The notes: a model not told the origin generated them from the letters alone. Shown: positions 1 to 6,604, numbered from the stretch's first letter. The stretch: 6,604 nucleotides of DNA from Thiotrichales bacterium (GCA_023266165.1 JAHFRR010000001.1:24839-31442); one strand, 5' to 3'. Made by a program: numbers and translations.

Positions 1-394
1 AGCGACTACACCCCAAGAAAATCATGCTTTCGGGAGGCCCTTCTTTCTGTGCAATCGCTTTCAACACATCAATCGAGGCTGTCAAGAATAACCCTTCTTG
101 GATACGTGCACTTCCAGCATATTTTTGGAGCCCTGTGTGTAACAAAAAGCCGCTTTCAGGGTTGACAGGGCCACCGAAAAAAATCAGCTGTGTTTGCTTA
201 GAAAATCCAGCTGCAACACTCATCTCCAGCTGCATCAAGAGATCCGCCAACGTGATCTCCAAGCGCTGATTGAGGATAACCCCGCCTGCACCCTCCTGAC
301 CATGATGGCAGATCAGCACCACGCTGCGCTCAAAGGGCGTGCCATCGAGTGCTGGCATGGCTACCAGGCAGTGATAGGCTAAACTCACGGTCAT
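1..394 (-). CDS. yqgE: YqgE/AlgH family (UPF0301) protein, N-terminal part, cut by left edge
   Basis: Reading the minus strand from the ATG at 394 gives 131 uninterrupted codons that run off the window edge, so the stop is not seen. The protein starts MTVSLAYHCLVAMPALDGTP. It carries the family pattern: a MPAL segment near residue 13, F-x-R-S-V-V-x-I-C (21-29), G-A-G-G-V-I-L-N (35-42), F-F-G-G-P-V (72-77) and G-F-L-L-H-T (82-87), followed by I-F-L-G-C (125-129), which aligns with the L-G-Y stretch of other members. Family members are usually about 185-190 residues, so roughly 30% is missing on the left. They are soluble cytoplasmic proteins of unclear biochemistry; one member was named AlgH for an effect on alginate regulation in Pseudomonas. 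The upstream GGGG (401-404) is a weak ribosome binding site. In relatives the next gene is often yqgF/ruvX, but that would lie outside the window. The family call is firm; the function is not known. Confidence 0.9.
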   Translation of the reverse strand, partial: MTVSLAYHCLVAMPALDGTPFERSVVLICHHGQEGAGGVILNQRLEITLADLLMQLEMSVAAGFSKQTQLIFFGGPVNPESGFLLHTGLQKYAGSARIQEGLFLTASIDVLKAIAQKEGPPESMIFLGCSR

Positions 395-422
395 GGGATA
401 CCCCTATTTTGAATCTATCGAT

Positions 423-452
423 ATGGTACTCGTTTTGGGGTATTCTGTGCAA
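423..452 (-). promoter_or_regulatory. Candidate sigma-70 promoter for the yqgE-like gene
   Basis: On the minus strand a -35 box TTGCAC (447-452) is followed after 18 bases by a -10 box TACCAT (423-428). Each matches four or five of the six consensus positions. The predicted start is near 416, about 22 bases before the ATG at 394. This is a pattern match only. AT-rich sequence around 405-423 offers other possible -10 boxes. Confidence 0.3.
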
Positions 453-460
453 CAGGCGGA

Positions 461-489
461 TAGAGTTACACCCAACTCTCTGCTAGAAT
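461..489 (+). promoter_or_regulatory. Candidate extended -10 promoter for valS
   Basis: TGCTAGAAT at 481-489 is an extended -10 element (TG, one base, then TAGAAT, five of six consensus). A poor -35, TAGAGT (461-466), lies 17 bases upstream; extended -10 promoters tolerate weak -35 boxes. The predicted start is near 496. This gives a leader of about 37 bases before the valS ATG at 533, with no obvious attenuator or T-box. It lies back to back with the candidate yqgE promoter. Confidence 0.42.
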
Positions 490-532
490 AGGGGTTTATA
501 GCCATCTGCCCTACCTGTAAGAGAGAAATATC

Positions 533-3289
533 ATGGACAAAAACTTTCACCCTTCGAGCATCGAGTCTCATTTATACGACGCATGGGAGAAAGCAGGGTA
601 TTTCAAGCCCTCTGGAGTAGGGGAGCCTTACAGCATCCCCTTGCCACCGCCGAATGTGACGGGCATCCTGCATATGGGCCACGGCTTTCAGGATGTCCTG
701 ATGGATATGCTCACGCGATATCATCCTATGATGGGGCGCAACGTCTTGTGGCAACCAGGGATTGACCACGCAGGGATTGCCACGCAAATTGTGGTTGAAC
801 GGCAACTCCAGCAACTCGGTCAAACTCGTCATGATCTGGGGCGAGATCTGTTTGTCAAAAAAATCTGGGCTTGGAAAGAAGCGTCAGGCGATGCCATTCT
901 CTCTCAAATGAAACGCCTCGGCGCCAGTGCTGATTGGTCTCGAACTCACTTCACCCTAGATGCCAGTCAAACTCGAGCAACCCTCAAAACCTTTGTGAAG
1001 CTCTACCAAGAAGGCTTGATTTATAAGGGCGTACGCCTGGTGAATTGGGACCCCGTTTTGAAAACAGCGCTGTCAGATCTTGAGGTGATCTCTGAAGAGC
1101 TCGTGGGATCTCTCTGGCATATCCGCTACCCAATTGATGGCTCAGGAGAGACCCTGGTGATTGCAACCACGCGGCCTGAAACCCTGTTAGGCGATACCGC
1201 AGTGGCCGTACATCCTGACGATGCCAGATATCAACATCTGATTGGCAAAGAGATTCTTTTGCCCCTGGCAAATCGACGCATCCCTATTATTGCAGATGCG
1301 TATGTCGATCTGGCTTTTGGATCCGGTTGCGTCAAGGTCACGCCTGCTCATGATTTTAATGACTATGCGATCGGCAAGCGCCATGATTTGGCGATGCTCA
1401 ATATCTTTTCGCTCGATGCCACGCTCAATGGCTCCGTCCCTGAATGTTACCAAGGGCTAGATCGATTTGAAGCACGCAAAAGAATCCTGACAGATCTGGA
1501 GCAACAAGGGCTTTTAGTCAAAACCGAGCCTCACACCTTAAAAATCCCTAAAAGCGAACGTACAGGCGCCATCGTGGAACCTCTCTTGAGTCCACAATGG
1601 TATGTACGCATTCAGCCTTTGGCAGATCCTGCTATCCAAGCCGTCCGAGAGGGTCGAATCAAGTTTATCCCCGAGAATGCCTCTCATGCGTATTATCGAT
1701 GGATGGAGGACATTCAAGATTGGTGTATCAGCCGTCAACTCTGGTGGGGGCATCCCATTCCTGCCTGGTATGATCCCCAAGGCAATGTCTATGTGGGTCT
1801 TGATGAGGCGGCCGTACGCGCTGAACATCAACTGCCTTCAGATCTGGTCTTAACGCAAGACCCTGATGTTTTTGATACTTGGTTTACCTCGGCCCTCTGG
1901 CCCTTCGCATCCCTGGATTGGCCCGACAGCACAGCGATGACGAAAACATTTTATCCGACATCAACCCTGGTGACAGGTTTTGATATCATATTTTTCTGGG
2001 TTGCACGGATGATCATGTTTGGCTTGAAGATGATGAACGACGTGCCTTTTAAAGAAGTGTATGTCCATGGTCTTATCCGAGATCATGAAGGCCAGAAGAT
2101 GTCAAAGTCCAAGGGCAATGTCCTCGATCCTATTGATTTGATTGATGGCGTGGATCTTGAGACGCTTATTCAGAAACGTACCACAGGCCTTCTCAATCCT
2201 AAACAGGCTGATAAAGTCATTAAAGACACGCGCAAAAACTTCCCCCACGGGATCTCAGCCTATGGGTGTGACGCCTTACGCTTTACCTATGCAGCGCTGG
2301 CCTCTACCTCTCGAGACATCAATTTTTCGGTTGACAGGCTCGAGGGTTATCGCAATTTTTGCAATAAGCTTTGGAACAGCGCGCGATTTATTACCCTCCA
2401 GATTGAGCAGATCGGCTATGATGCGCAAGCGCCCAGAGTCTTGAGCCCTCCTGATCTCTGGATCACAGCTGCTCTCAATAAGCTGGTCACTCAAGTCCAT
2501 CAGAATCTGGCTGAGTATCGTTTTGATCTTTTAGCACAAACCCTCTATGAATTTGTCTGGAACGAATTCTGCGATTGGTATCTGGAGTTTTCCAAAGTCA
2601 GCCTTCAGAAAGATCGCGTTACAACCCATCAACAAGGCACCTTGTATACGCTCATCCATACGCTGGAGACCTTGCTGCGCTTAGCGCACCCCCTGATCCC
2701 CTTTATCACAGAAACCATTTGGCAAGACCTTCGGCCTTATCATCAATATCCAGATACTCACCTGATGATCACGGCTTTTCCTCACGCACAACCTGCAACA
2801 TCTGGGGCTTCTGATCAAGAGCAGGAGATCCTTTGGCTCAGAAACATCATCACACACATTCGAACGCTCCGAAGTGAGCTAAACCTCTCTCCGGCTAAGC
2901 CTGTCGAATTATTTTTAAAAGACCCTCATCCTCACACACGCACCCAGCTCAATGCCCTACAACCCTGGCTGCAGGCCCTCTCTAAGGTCAGCCAACTCAC
3001 TTGGATATCCGATGCATCAACCTTAGGTGCTTGCGCCACCGCGCAATGGGGCACCTTGGAGATTTATCTCCCCTTGAAAGGTTTAATCGACTTTGACGCC
3101 GAGCGTGCACGGCTTTTAAAAGAGATCACCCAAGCAAGCGTCGAGATTGAAAAAATCAATCAAAAGCTTGCCAATCCTGAGTTTAAAGGCAAAGCTCCCG
3201 CCCCTGTTTTAGCAAAAACAGAGGCTCAAAAAGCGGATCTAGAAGCTCACATCAGCCTTTGGCAACGAGAGCTTAAGAAGTTGGGTTAG
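533..3289 (+). CDS. valS: Valyl-tRNA synthetase (class I)
   Basis: This cytoplasmic enzyme joins valine to tRNA-Val using ATP and clears mischarged threonine through an editing domain. The product is 918 residues, slightly shorter than the E. coli enzyme (951). The class I HIGH signature is HMGH at residues 47-50, preceded by PPPNVTGIL. The CP1 editing insert carries ATTRPETLLGD (211-221) and GSGCVKVTPAHDFND (263-277). The catalytic core resumes at DWCISRQLWWGHPIPAWY (396-413) and DPDVFDTWFTSALWPF (443-458). The second ATP signature is KMSKS (522-526). An anticodon-binding helical domain follows. The last 65 or so residues form the expected C-terminal coiled coil, with L-A-N-P-E-F-K-G-K-A-P-A-P-V as its conserved hinge. 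The start is supported by a GAGAG ribosome binding site at 521-525, seven bases from the ATG, and by a family-typical N-terminus. All key motifs are intact. The gene is divergent from the yqgE-like gene and its stop overlaps that of the convergent unknown gene. Confidence 0.98.
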   Translation: MDKNFHPSSIESHLYDAWEKAGYFKPSGVGEPYSIPLPPPNVTGILHMGHGFQDVLMDMLTRYHPMMGRNVLWQPGIDHAGIATQIVVERQLQQLGQTRHDLGRDLFVKKIWAWKEASGDAILSQMKRLGASADWSRTHFTLDASQTRATLKTFVKLYQEGLIYKGVRLVNWDPVLKTALSDLEVISEELVGSLWHIRYPIDGSGETLVIATTRPETLLGDTAVAVHPDDARYQHLIGKEILLPLANRRIPIIADAYVDLAFGSGCVKVTPAHDFNDYAIGKRHDLAMLNIFSLDATLNGSVPECYQGLDRFEARKRILTDLEQQGLLVKTEPHTLKIPKSERTGAIVEPLLSPQWYVRIQPLADPAIQAVREGRIKFIPENASHAYYRWMEDIQDWCISRQLWWGHPIPAWYDPQGNVYVGLDEAAVRAEHQLPSDLVLTQDPDVFDTWFTSALWPFASLDWPDSTAMTKTFYPTSTLVTGFDIIFFWVARMIMFGLKMMNDVPFKEVYVHGLIRDHEGQKMSKSKGNVLDPIDLIDGVDLETLIQKRTTGLLNPKQADKVIKDTRKNFPHGISAYGCDALRFTYAALASTSRDINFSVDRLEGYRNFCNKLWNSARFITLQIEQIGYDAQAPRVLSPPDLWITAALNKLVTQVHQNLAEYRFDLLAQTLYEFVWNEFCDWYLEFSKVSLQKDRVTTHQQGTLYTLIHTLETLLRLAHPLIPFITETIWQDLRPYHQYPDTHLMITAFPHAQPATSGASDQEQEILWLRNIITHIRTLRSELNLSPAKPVELFLKDPHPHTRTQLNALQPWLQALSKVSQLTWISDASTLGACATAQWGTLEIYLPLKGLIDFDAERARLLKEITQASVEIEKINQKLANPEFKGKAPAPVLAKTEAQKADLEAHISLWQRELKKLG

Positions 3290-4089
3290 GGTACGGATGT
3301 TGCTTGAGGTATCTCGCTTTCTTTGGCTTTTTGGAAGGTTACCGCATGCTCTTTTAAAATGGCATACGATGTAATGCACTGAACGCCTAACAATATCTTA
3401 TCCCCTTGTGCCTCTTTTACTTTTTCATAAACCTGACACGCTTGGATAATCCAATTTTGATAGAGTGCTTCTGTTGATTCTACGCGGGGCGCCAGAAAAC
3501 TCGTCATCCAAACAGTCCAAGAGACTTCTGGTCTGCGCTCTCTTGTCAAGCAAAGCTGCTCTAAAACGCGCATCATCTTTTGATGGTCGGTGAAATCATT
3601 TTTTAGAATAACATCTACTGCTTCCATATGGCGCGGTAATGGCTTGAGAGGGCATCCTGCAATGTCTTCAGACATTTTTTTGAAAAACACTTGCATTAAG
3701 GTTTCTCGTTTAACCTCCTCTGCAGCAACAGCTGCTTCTTTAAATGGCAATGGCATTGCGCTTGTGACAAGCTGGCTTGACAATTCAACTGTGACCAGCT
3801 CATCGTCTGATTTAGTGTCCATCGCTATAGGCACTATGCAGACAGCGATCCATTTCTTTTTTGTATCACGCTCTAGTTTGAGTGTCCCTACTTTAAGCTG
3901 TTGCAACACGTCCAGAGGTCGCTGCGATAAAAATTTCAATAACTGCTTAACAGTTTCATCTGTGTAACCCAGTTTCTTTATTTCTATTTCTCGAGCTTTT
4001 AAAAATTCTCGTGCTGCTGCCTCCACTTCCCCTGAAGTCTTTTTCTGCACGTTGATCTCGTCAATAATTTGCGTCCATGTCTTAGCCAT
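3286..4089 (-). CDS. Unrecognised 267-residue protein next to recF, in the usual gyrB position
   Basis: I do not recognise this protein. It is Lys/Glu-rich and looks soluble, with no signal peptide or clear membrane segment. Residues 1-56 look helical (E-V-E-A-A-A-R-E-F-L at 21-30). Residues 68-112 look strand-rich, including the hydrophobic stretch W-I-A-V-C-I-V-P-I-A-M (80-90). Residues 116-258 look mostly helical, with a tryptophan-containing stretch WTVWMTSFLAP (191-201). Five cysteines (84, 146, 180, 218, 238) form no metal-binding pattern. The polar tail ends KAKESEIPQATSVP. An ATG at 4092 would add one Met, but the AGGAGG Shine-Dalgarno is only two bases from it and five from the ATG at 4089, so 4089 is preferred. 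GC is about 41% in six sampled 60-base lines, against about 49-52% in valS and recF. It has its own candidate promoter. Its long intact frame and strong ribosome binding site make it very likely a real gene, possibly acquired or fast-evolving. Confidence 0.85.
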   Translation of the reverse strand: MAKTWTQIIDEINVQKKTSGEVEAAAREFLKAREIEIKKLGYTDETVKQLLKFLSQRPLDVLQQLKVGTLKLERDTKKKWIAVCIVPIAMDTKSDDELVTVELSSQLVTSAMPLPFKEAAVAAEEVKRETLMQVFFKKMSEDIAGCPLKPLPRHMEAVDVILKNDFTDHQKMMRVLEQLCLTRERRPEVSWTVWMTSFLAPRVESTEALYQNWIIQACQVYEKVKEAQGDKILLGVQCITSYAILKEHAVTFQKAKESEIPQATSVP

Positions 4090-4093
4090 CATA

Positions 4094-4099
4094 TCCTCC
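4094..4099 (-). promoter_or_regulatory. Strong Shine-Dalgarno sequence of the unknown gene
   Basis: The minus strand reads AGGAGG immediately before AT-ATG-ATG, a near-perfect complement to the 16S rRNA 3' end. Spacing is two bases to the ATG at 4092 and five to the ATG at 4089, which favours the second ATG. It is the best ribosome binding site in the window. Confidence 0.8.
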
Positions 4100-4139
4100 T
4101 TGCCATTACATCAATAATAAAACCCATAAGATCAAAACG

Positions 4140-4169
4140 ATTCTCTCTCTAAAACAGGAAGCTTGTCAA
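4140..4169 (-). promoter_or_regulatory. Candidate promoter of the unknown gene, with a palindrome over the -35 box
   Basis: The minus strand carries a perfect -35 box TTGACA (4164-4169), an 18-base spacer, and a -10 box GAGAAT (4140-4145, four of six consensus). The predicted start near 4133 leaves about 43 bases before the ATG at 4089. The -35 sits inside an odd palindrome, GCTTGTCAAGC on the plus strand (4161-4171), which could be an operator half or chance. The promoter begins just past the recF stop, so the gene need not depend on readthrough from the dnaA operon. Confidence 0.45.
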
Positions 4170-4172
4170 GCA

Positions 4173-4193
4173 TGTATCACACTTGTATCACAC
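4173..4193. repeat. Tandem direct repeat, 10-base unit at 11-base period, across the recF stop
   Basis: TGTATCACAC occurs at 4173-4182 and again at 4184-4193, separated by a single T. The repeat covers the last codons of recF and its TGA stop (4177-4179), so the final residues V-I-Q-V come from it. With one copy removed the frame would read C-V-I-H-A and then stop, so a small duplication would have changed only the tail. Its origin (slippage, or paired binding sites one helical turn apart) cannot be decided from the sequence. Confidence 0.75.
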
Positions 4194-5226
4194 AGTGCTC
4201 TTCTGGAAGGTAGTCAGGCAGGAGAATACCGGTCACGATCAGCTGGCCTGGAATACTCTGGGCGATCTCAAATAGCTTTTTCTGATAGGTCAGATCCAAC
4301 TCGGCGGCAAGATCATCCATCAGCGTTAGGGTCGAGATCTTTTGGTCTTTCAACGTCAAGCTTTGCGCGAGTTTAAGCGCCCAAATGACTTTTTTCTGCT
4401 GACCTCGAGACAAACGCATTTTGAGAGGTAATTGGTGAGACTTGATGACCAGATCCGCCCGATGGGGCCCGACAAGCGTATACCCCATCTCCACGTCTTG
4501 CACATGGTGTTGTCGCAATGCGTCCTTGAAAGACAGCTCTTTGGGCCACCCTGGCGTGTAACGCAGCTGGATATCTTCTTCTGAGAAAAACGCTGGATCC
4601 AGCTGCATAAAGCTCTGAATCAACTGCTGGCTATAGGTTTCTCGAGCACGATGAATCAAGTCACCTGCTTCAACCAAAGCCTCATCCCAAACCCGTAGAG
4701 CATTTGAGTTTCGCGCATGTGACGCCTGTTTAAGCGCTGCATTGCGCTGCTTTAAGATTCTTTGATAGCGCTGCCACAGAGTGATAAACTCTGGATTGAC
4801 ATAAAACAAACCCCAGTCCAGTAACTGGCGTCGAGACTGGCGCTCTGAGAGCAAAAGCCCCGTCATTTCAGGGTGTAGAATATTAATGGGCAAGAGACGG
4901 GCAAGCGGCAGGTGCGATGCCAACGGAGTTTTGTTGAGCTTGACAAGCGTCTCACCCTGCAGATCTTTCTGCATCCCCATAAACCAAGAGTCCCCGGATT
5001 GCTCAGCCAATACAGTCACTTGGCAATGCGGCTGACCGGTCTGAATGATATGGCGGGGTTGATGCGTTCTAAAGGATCGGCCGTAAAAGAGCAGCACCAA
5101 GGCTTCCAGGATTGCTGTTTTCCCTGTGCCATTATGGCCCTGGATAAAACTGAGGGGGTGATCCAGATCAAACGCTCTCTCAGAAAAGTTGCGAAAATGC
5201 GAGAGCGTGAGCGTCTTGAGCTTCAT
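4177..5226 (-). CDS. recF: DNA replication and repair protein RecF
   Basis: RecF is an SMC/ABC-like ATPase that works with RecO and RecR to load RecA onto single-stranded gaps at stalled forks, in the cytoplasm on DNA. The product is 349 residues, close to the usual 350-370. Near the N-terminus is L-S-H-F-R-N-F (8-14), then the Walker A motif GHNGTGKT (30-37). Family blocks follow: L-L-P-I-N-I-L-H-P-E (111-120), R-R-Q-L-L-D-W (132-138) and GPHRAD (253-258). The ABC signature is LSRGQQKK (272-279). Walker B lies in TLTLMDDLAAELD (299-311). All nucleotide-binding elements are intact. Its ATG overlaps the dnaN stop (ATGA, 5226-5223) and no convincing Shine-Dalgarno precedes it, so its translation is probably coupled to dnaN. 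The operon usually continues into gyrB, but here an unrelated gene follows after about 87 bases. The end of the frame lies in a short tandem repeat. Confidence 0.98.
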   Translation of the reverse strand: MKLKTLTLSHFRNFSERAFDLDHPLSFIQGHNGTGKTAILEALVLLFYGRSFRTHQPRHIIQTGQPHCQVTVLAEQSGDSWFMGMQKDLQGETLVKLNKTPLASHLPLARLLPINILHPEMTGLLLSERQSRRQLLDWGLFYVNPEFITLWQRYQRILKQRNAALKQASHARNSNALRVWDEALVEAGDLIHRARETYSQQLIQSFMQLDPAFFSEEDIQLRYTPGWPKELSFKDALRQHHVQDVEMGYTLVGPHRADLVIKSHQLPLKMRLSRGQQKKVIWALKLAQSLTLKDQKISTLTLMDDLAAELDLTYQKKLFEIAQSIPGQLIVTGILLPDYLPEEHCVIQV

Positions 5227-6350
5227 ATCCGAACGGGCATCACCACAAAGAGGCTCTGGTGGCTCACAGGTGTTGCGTCAGTCTCAAAATGCTCGCGAAT
5301 CAAGGCACTGGCATTGCCACTGCCCAATGAAAACTGAATTTTTTGAGCATCAATGACATTCAGGATATCCAGCAAATACCCCACATTAAAGCCAATATCT
5401 ATGGCTGCACCCTCATAGGCAATGTCCAACTCTTCTTGCGCCTCTTCGCGCTCAGGGTTATTGGCAGAGATCATTAATTGATGGTTGGAAAACTGCAGGC
5501 GCACGCCTCGAAATTTTTCATTGGATAAAATCGCTGCCCGAGACAGCGCGCTTTTAAAGGCTTCCTGATCGATCGTCACGAGATGGTTGCTTTCTTTAGG
5601 AATAACCCGATGGTAATCTGGATAACGACCATCGAGCAACTTTGTGGTAAAGGTCAATTGATCCATCTGGAAGCGGACATGGGTATGCCCCAGTGTCATC
5701 GTCAACTGCACTTCACGATCGCTCAGCAGCCTCAATAACTCCAAAACGGCTTTTCGAGGTAAAATCAGCTGCATCAGCTGTACTTCACTTTTCAAAGGCA
5801 GAGAAGAAACTGCTAAGCGATGACCATCTGTCGCCACGACTTTCAAATGCTGAGAATCCAGCTCTAACAACATGCCATTTAAAAAATAACGTACATCTTG
5901 ATGCGCCATGGCAAATGCCGTGCGCTTCAAGAGAAATAAGAAATCTTTTTCCAGAATCATCACATGCTGCTCTCCCAACTGGCTATCGACCATGGGAAAC
6001 TCATCGGAATTGAAACTTGACAAGGTAAATTTACTTTTCAAAGACTCAATCGTGACTTTCTGGTTTTTCCCCAAACTCAGCGTAACCAACGCATTGTCTT
6101 GAAGACTTCGAACGATATCAAACAGCTTTCTACCAGGAAGTGTCATCTTGCCATCCCCTGAATGGCTTTCAATGTCGGTGATCTTGCCGATCAGCTCGAT
6201 CTCAAGATCTGTGGCCGTGAGGGTCAGTGTACCTTCGTGAAGATGCAATAAAATATTGGACAATATGGGCATCGTGTGCTTTCGCTCCACCACGCCAATC
6301 ACCGTTTGTAAGGGTTTTAATAGGGTTTCTTTTTTCAAAGTGATTTTCAT
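5223..6350 (-). CDS. dnaN: DNA polymerase III beta subunit (sliding clamp)
   Basis: DnaN dimerises into the ring that tethers DNA polymerase III and many repair proteins to DNA. From the ATG at 6350 the product is 375 residues (E. coli 366) and starts MKITLKKETLLKPLQTVIGV, which aligns with the family N-terminus. An upstream in-frame ATG at 6359 would add M-G-C, but only the 6350 start has a well-placed AGGA (6359-6362, eight bases away). Three clamp domains can be followed: about 1-122 (VVERKHTMPILSN at 20-32, F-N-S-D-E-F-P at 113-119), about 130-250 (ATDGHRLAVS at 173-182, LDGRYPDY at 239-246) and about 252-375 (N-E-K-F-R-G-V-R at 277-284, N-P-E-R-E-E-A at 298-304). The end is VVMPVRI, the usual clamp C-terminus near the partner-binding pocket. 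A stretch at about 352-366 before it looks a few residues longer than in E. coli. It lies 33 bases after dnaA and overlaps recF by four bases, so co-transcription is likely. Confidence 0.98.
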   Translation of the reverse strand: MKITLKKETLLKPLQTVIGVVERKHTMPILSNILLHLHEGTLTLTATDLEIELIGKITDIESHSGDGKMTLPGRKLFDIVRSLQDNALVTLSLGKNQKVTIESLKSKFTLSSFNSDEFPMVDSQLGEQHVMILEKDFLFLLKRTAFAMAHQDVRYFLNGMLLELDSQHLKVVATDGHRLAVSSLPLKSEVQLMQLILPRKAVLELLRLLSDREVQLTMTLGHTHVRFQMDQLTFTTKLLDGRYPDYHRVIPKESNHLVTIDQEAFKSALSRAAILSNEKFRGVRLQFSNHQLMISANNPEREEAQEELDIAYEGAAIDIGFNVGYLLDILNVIDAQKIQFSLGSGNASALIREHFETDATPVSHQSLFVVMPVRI

Positions 6351-6383
6351 ACAGCCCATCCTATTTTATATTAAAAAATTAAA

Positions 6384-6604
6384 TTAAGTTGACAAAATTC
6401 GAAGCAGGTTAATATAGTCTTCTTCCAGATCCGTGCTAGATTTTCTCAAGTCTTCAATCGTTCGGCAAGCGTGTAATACCGTTGTATGATCTCGACCCCC
6501 AAAGGCATTGCCAATTTCAGGGAGACTATGATTGGTGAGCTCTTTAGCCAAAGCCATGGCAATCTGGCGCGGGCGTGTGATTGCACGCTGTCGTCGTTTG
6601 GACA
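6384..6604 (-). CDS. dnaA: Chromosomal replication initiator DnaA, C-terminal DNA-binding part, cut by right edge
   Basis: The minus strand ends an open frame with TAA at 6384-6386. It gives the last 72 residues of DnaA; the rest lies beyond the right edge. DnaA binds DnaA boxes at oriC, opens the duplex and recruits the DnaB helicase. The visible part is domain IV, which recognises DnaA boxes: SKRRQRAITRPRQIAMALAK, then ELTNHSLPEIGNAFGGRDHTTVLHACR. The latter holds the helix-turn-helix and the GGRDHTTV signature that contacts DNA. The tail D-L-E-E-D-Y-I-N-L-L-R-I-L-S-T closely resembles gammaproteobacterial DnaA. No frameshift is visible. It is the upstream gene of dnaN in the same direction. 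The origin itself is probably to the right of the window, because no DnaA-box cluster was seen here. Confidence 0.97.
   Translation of the reverse strand, partial: SKRRQRAITRPRQIAMALAKELTNHSLPEIGNAFGGRDHTTVLHACRTIEDLRKSSTDLEEDYINLLRILST

Noticed and set aside
24..382. Two overlapping plus-strand frames near the left edge (24-269 and 194-382)
   Set aside because: The minus strand encodes a clear YqgE-family protein across the same bases, so these are shadows.
3243..3274. Inverted repeat AAGCTC/GAGCTT near the end of valS, followed on the minus strand by a short T run, as a possible terminator for the unknown gene
   Set aside because: The stem is only six base pairs with a 20-base loop, the T run is several bases away, and it lies within conserved valS coding sequence.
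3590..3967. A 125-codon open frame on the plus strand inside the unknown gene
   Set aside because: The product is Ser/Thr-rich, with no recognisable motif and no ribosome binding site. It lies antisense to a frame with a strong Shine-Dalgarno and promoter, so it looks like a shadow.
4912..5337. A 141-codon open frame on the plus strand across the recF/dnaN junction
   Set aside because: It is antisense to two unmistakable conserved genes and its product resembles no family I know.
6365..6395. Possible separate dnaN promoter (TTGTCA and TATAAA on the minus strand)
   Set aside because: The spacing is 19 bases, and the predicted start falls past the dnaN Shine-Dalgarno, so the transcript would lose it. 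Co-transcription with dnaA is simpler.
1..6604. DnaA boxes or an origin of replication within the window
   Set aside because: I looked for TTATCCACA-like nonamers. Only partial matches starting TTATCC turned up, scattered in valS and the unknown gene, with no cluster and no adjacent AT-rich unwinding region.

Overview
The window looks like ordinary bacterial chromosome close to a replication origin. The DnaA tail (SKRR...RPRQIAMALAKELTNHSLPEIG...GGRDHTTVLHACR) and the ValS connective region (LEGYRNFCNKLWNSARF) both read as gammaproteobacterial. The dnaA-dnaN-recF order fits an origin-proximal cluster. Base composition is mid-range, about 50% GC in the housekeeping genes by hand counts. A host-associated gammaproteobacterium, for example one related to Legionellales, is possible but is only an inference. 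Nothing in the window fixes the genus.

Layout from left to right. Positions 1-394 (minus) hold the N-terminal 131 codons of a YqgE/AlgH (UPF0301) family protein, cut by the left edge. Positions 395-532 are a divergent intergenic region with candidate back-to-back promoters. Positions 533-3289 (plus) hold a complete valyl-tRNA synthetase gene, valS. Positions 3286-4089 (minus) hold an unrecognised 267-residue protein whose stop codon overlaps the valS stop. Positions 4090-4176 are a short intergenic region with a consensus-like promoter and an excellent Shine-Dalgarno sequence for that unknown gene. Positions 4177-5226 (minus) hold recF, 5223-6350 (minus) dnaN, and 6384-6604 (minus) the C-terminal 72 codons of dnaA, cut by the right edge.

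The three replication genes are transcribed leftward in the order dnaA, dnaN, recF. They are packed as an operon: 33 bases separate dnaA from dnaN, and dnaN and recF share an ATGA overlap. DnaA initiates replication and DnaN is the sliding clamp. RecF loads recombinase at gaps behind stalled forks. In many gammaproteobacteria gyrB comes next. Here its place is taken by the unknown gene, which has lower GC, its own promoter and a stronger ribosome binding site than its neighbours. It is the one element in the window worth following up. I saw no transposase, tRNA, rRNA, CRISPR array or convincing intrinsic terminator, and no DnaA-box cluster.
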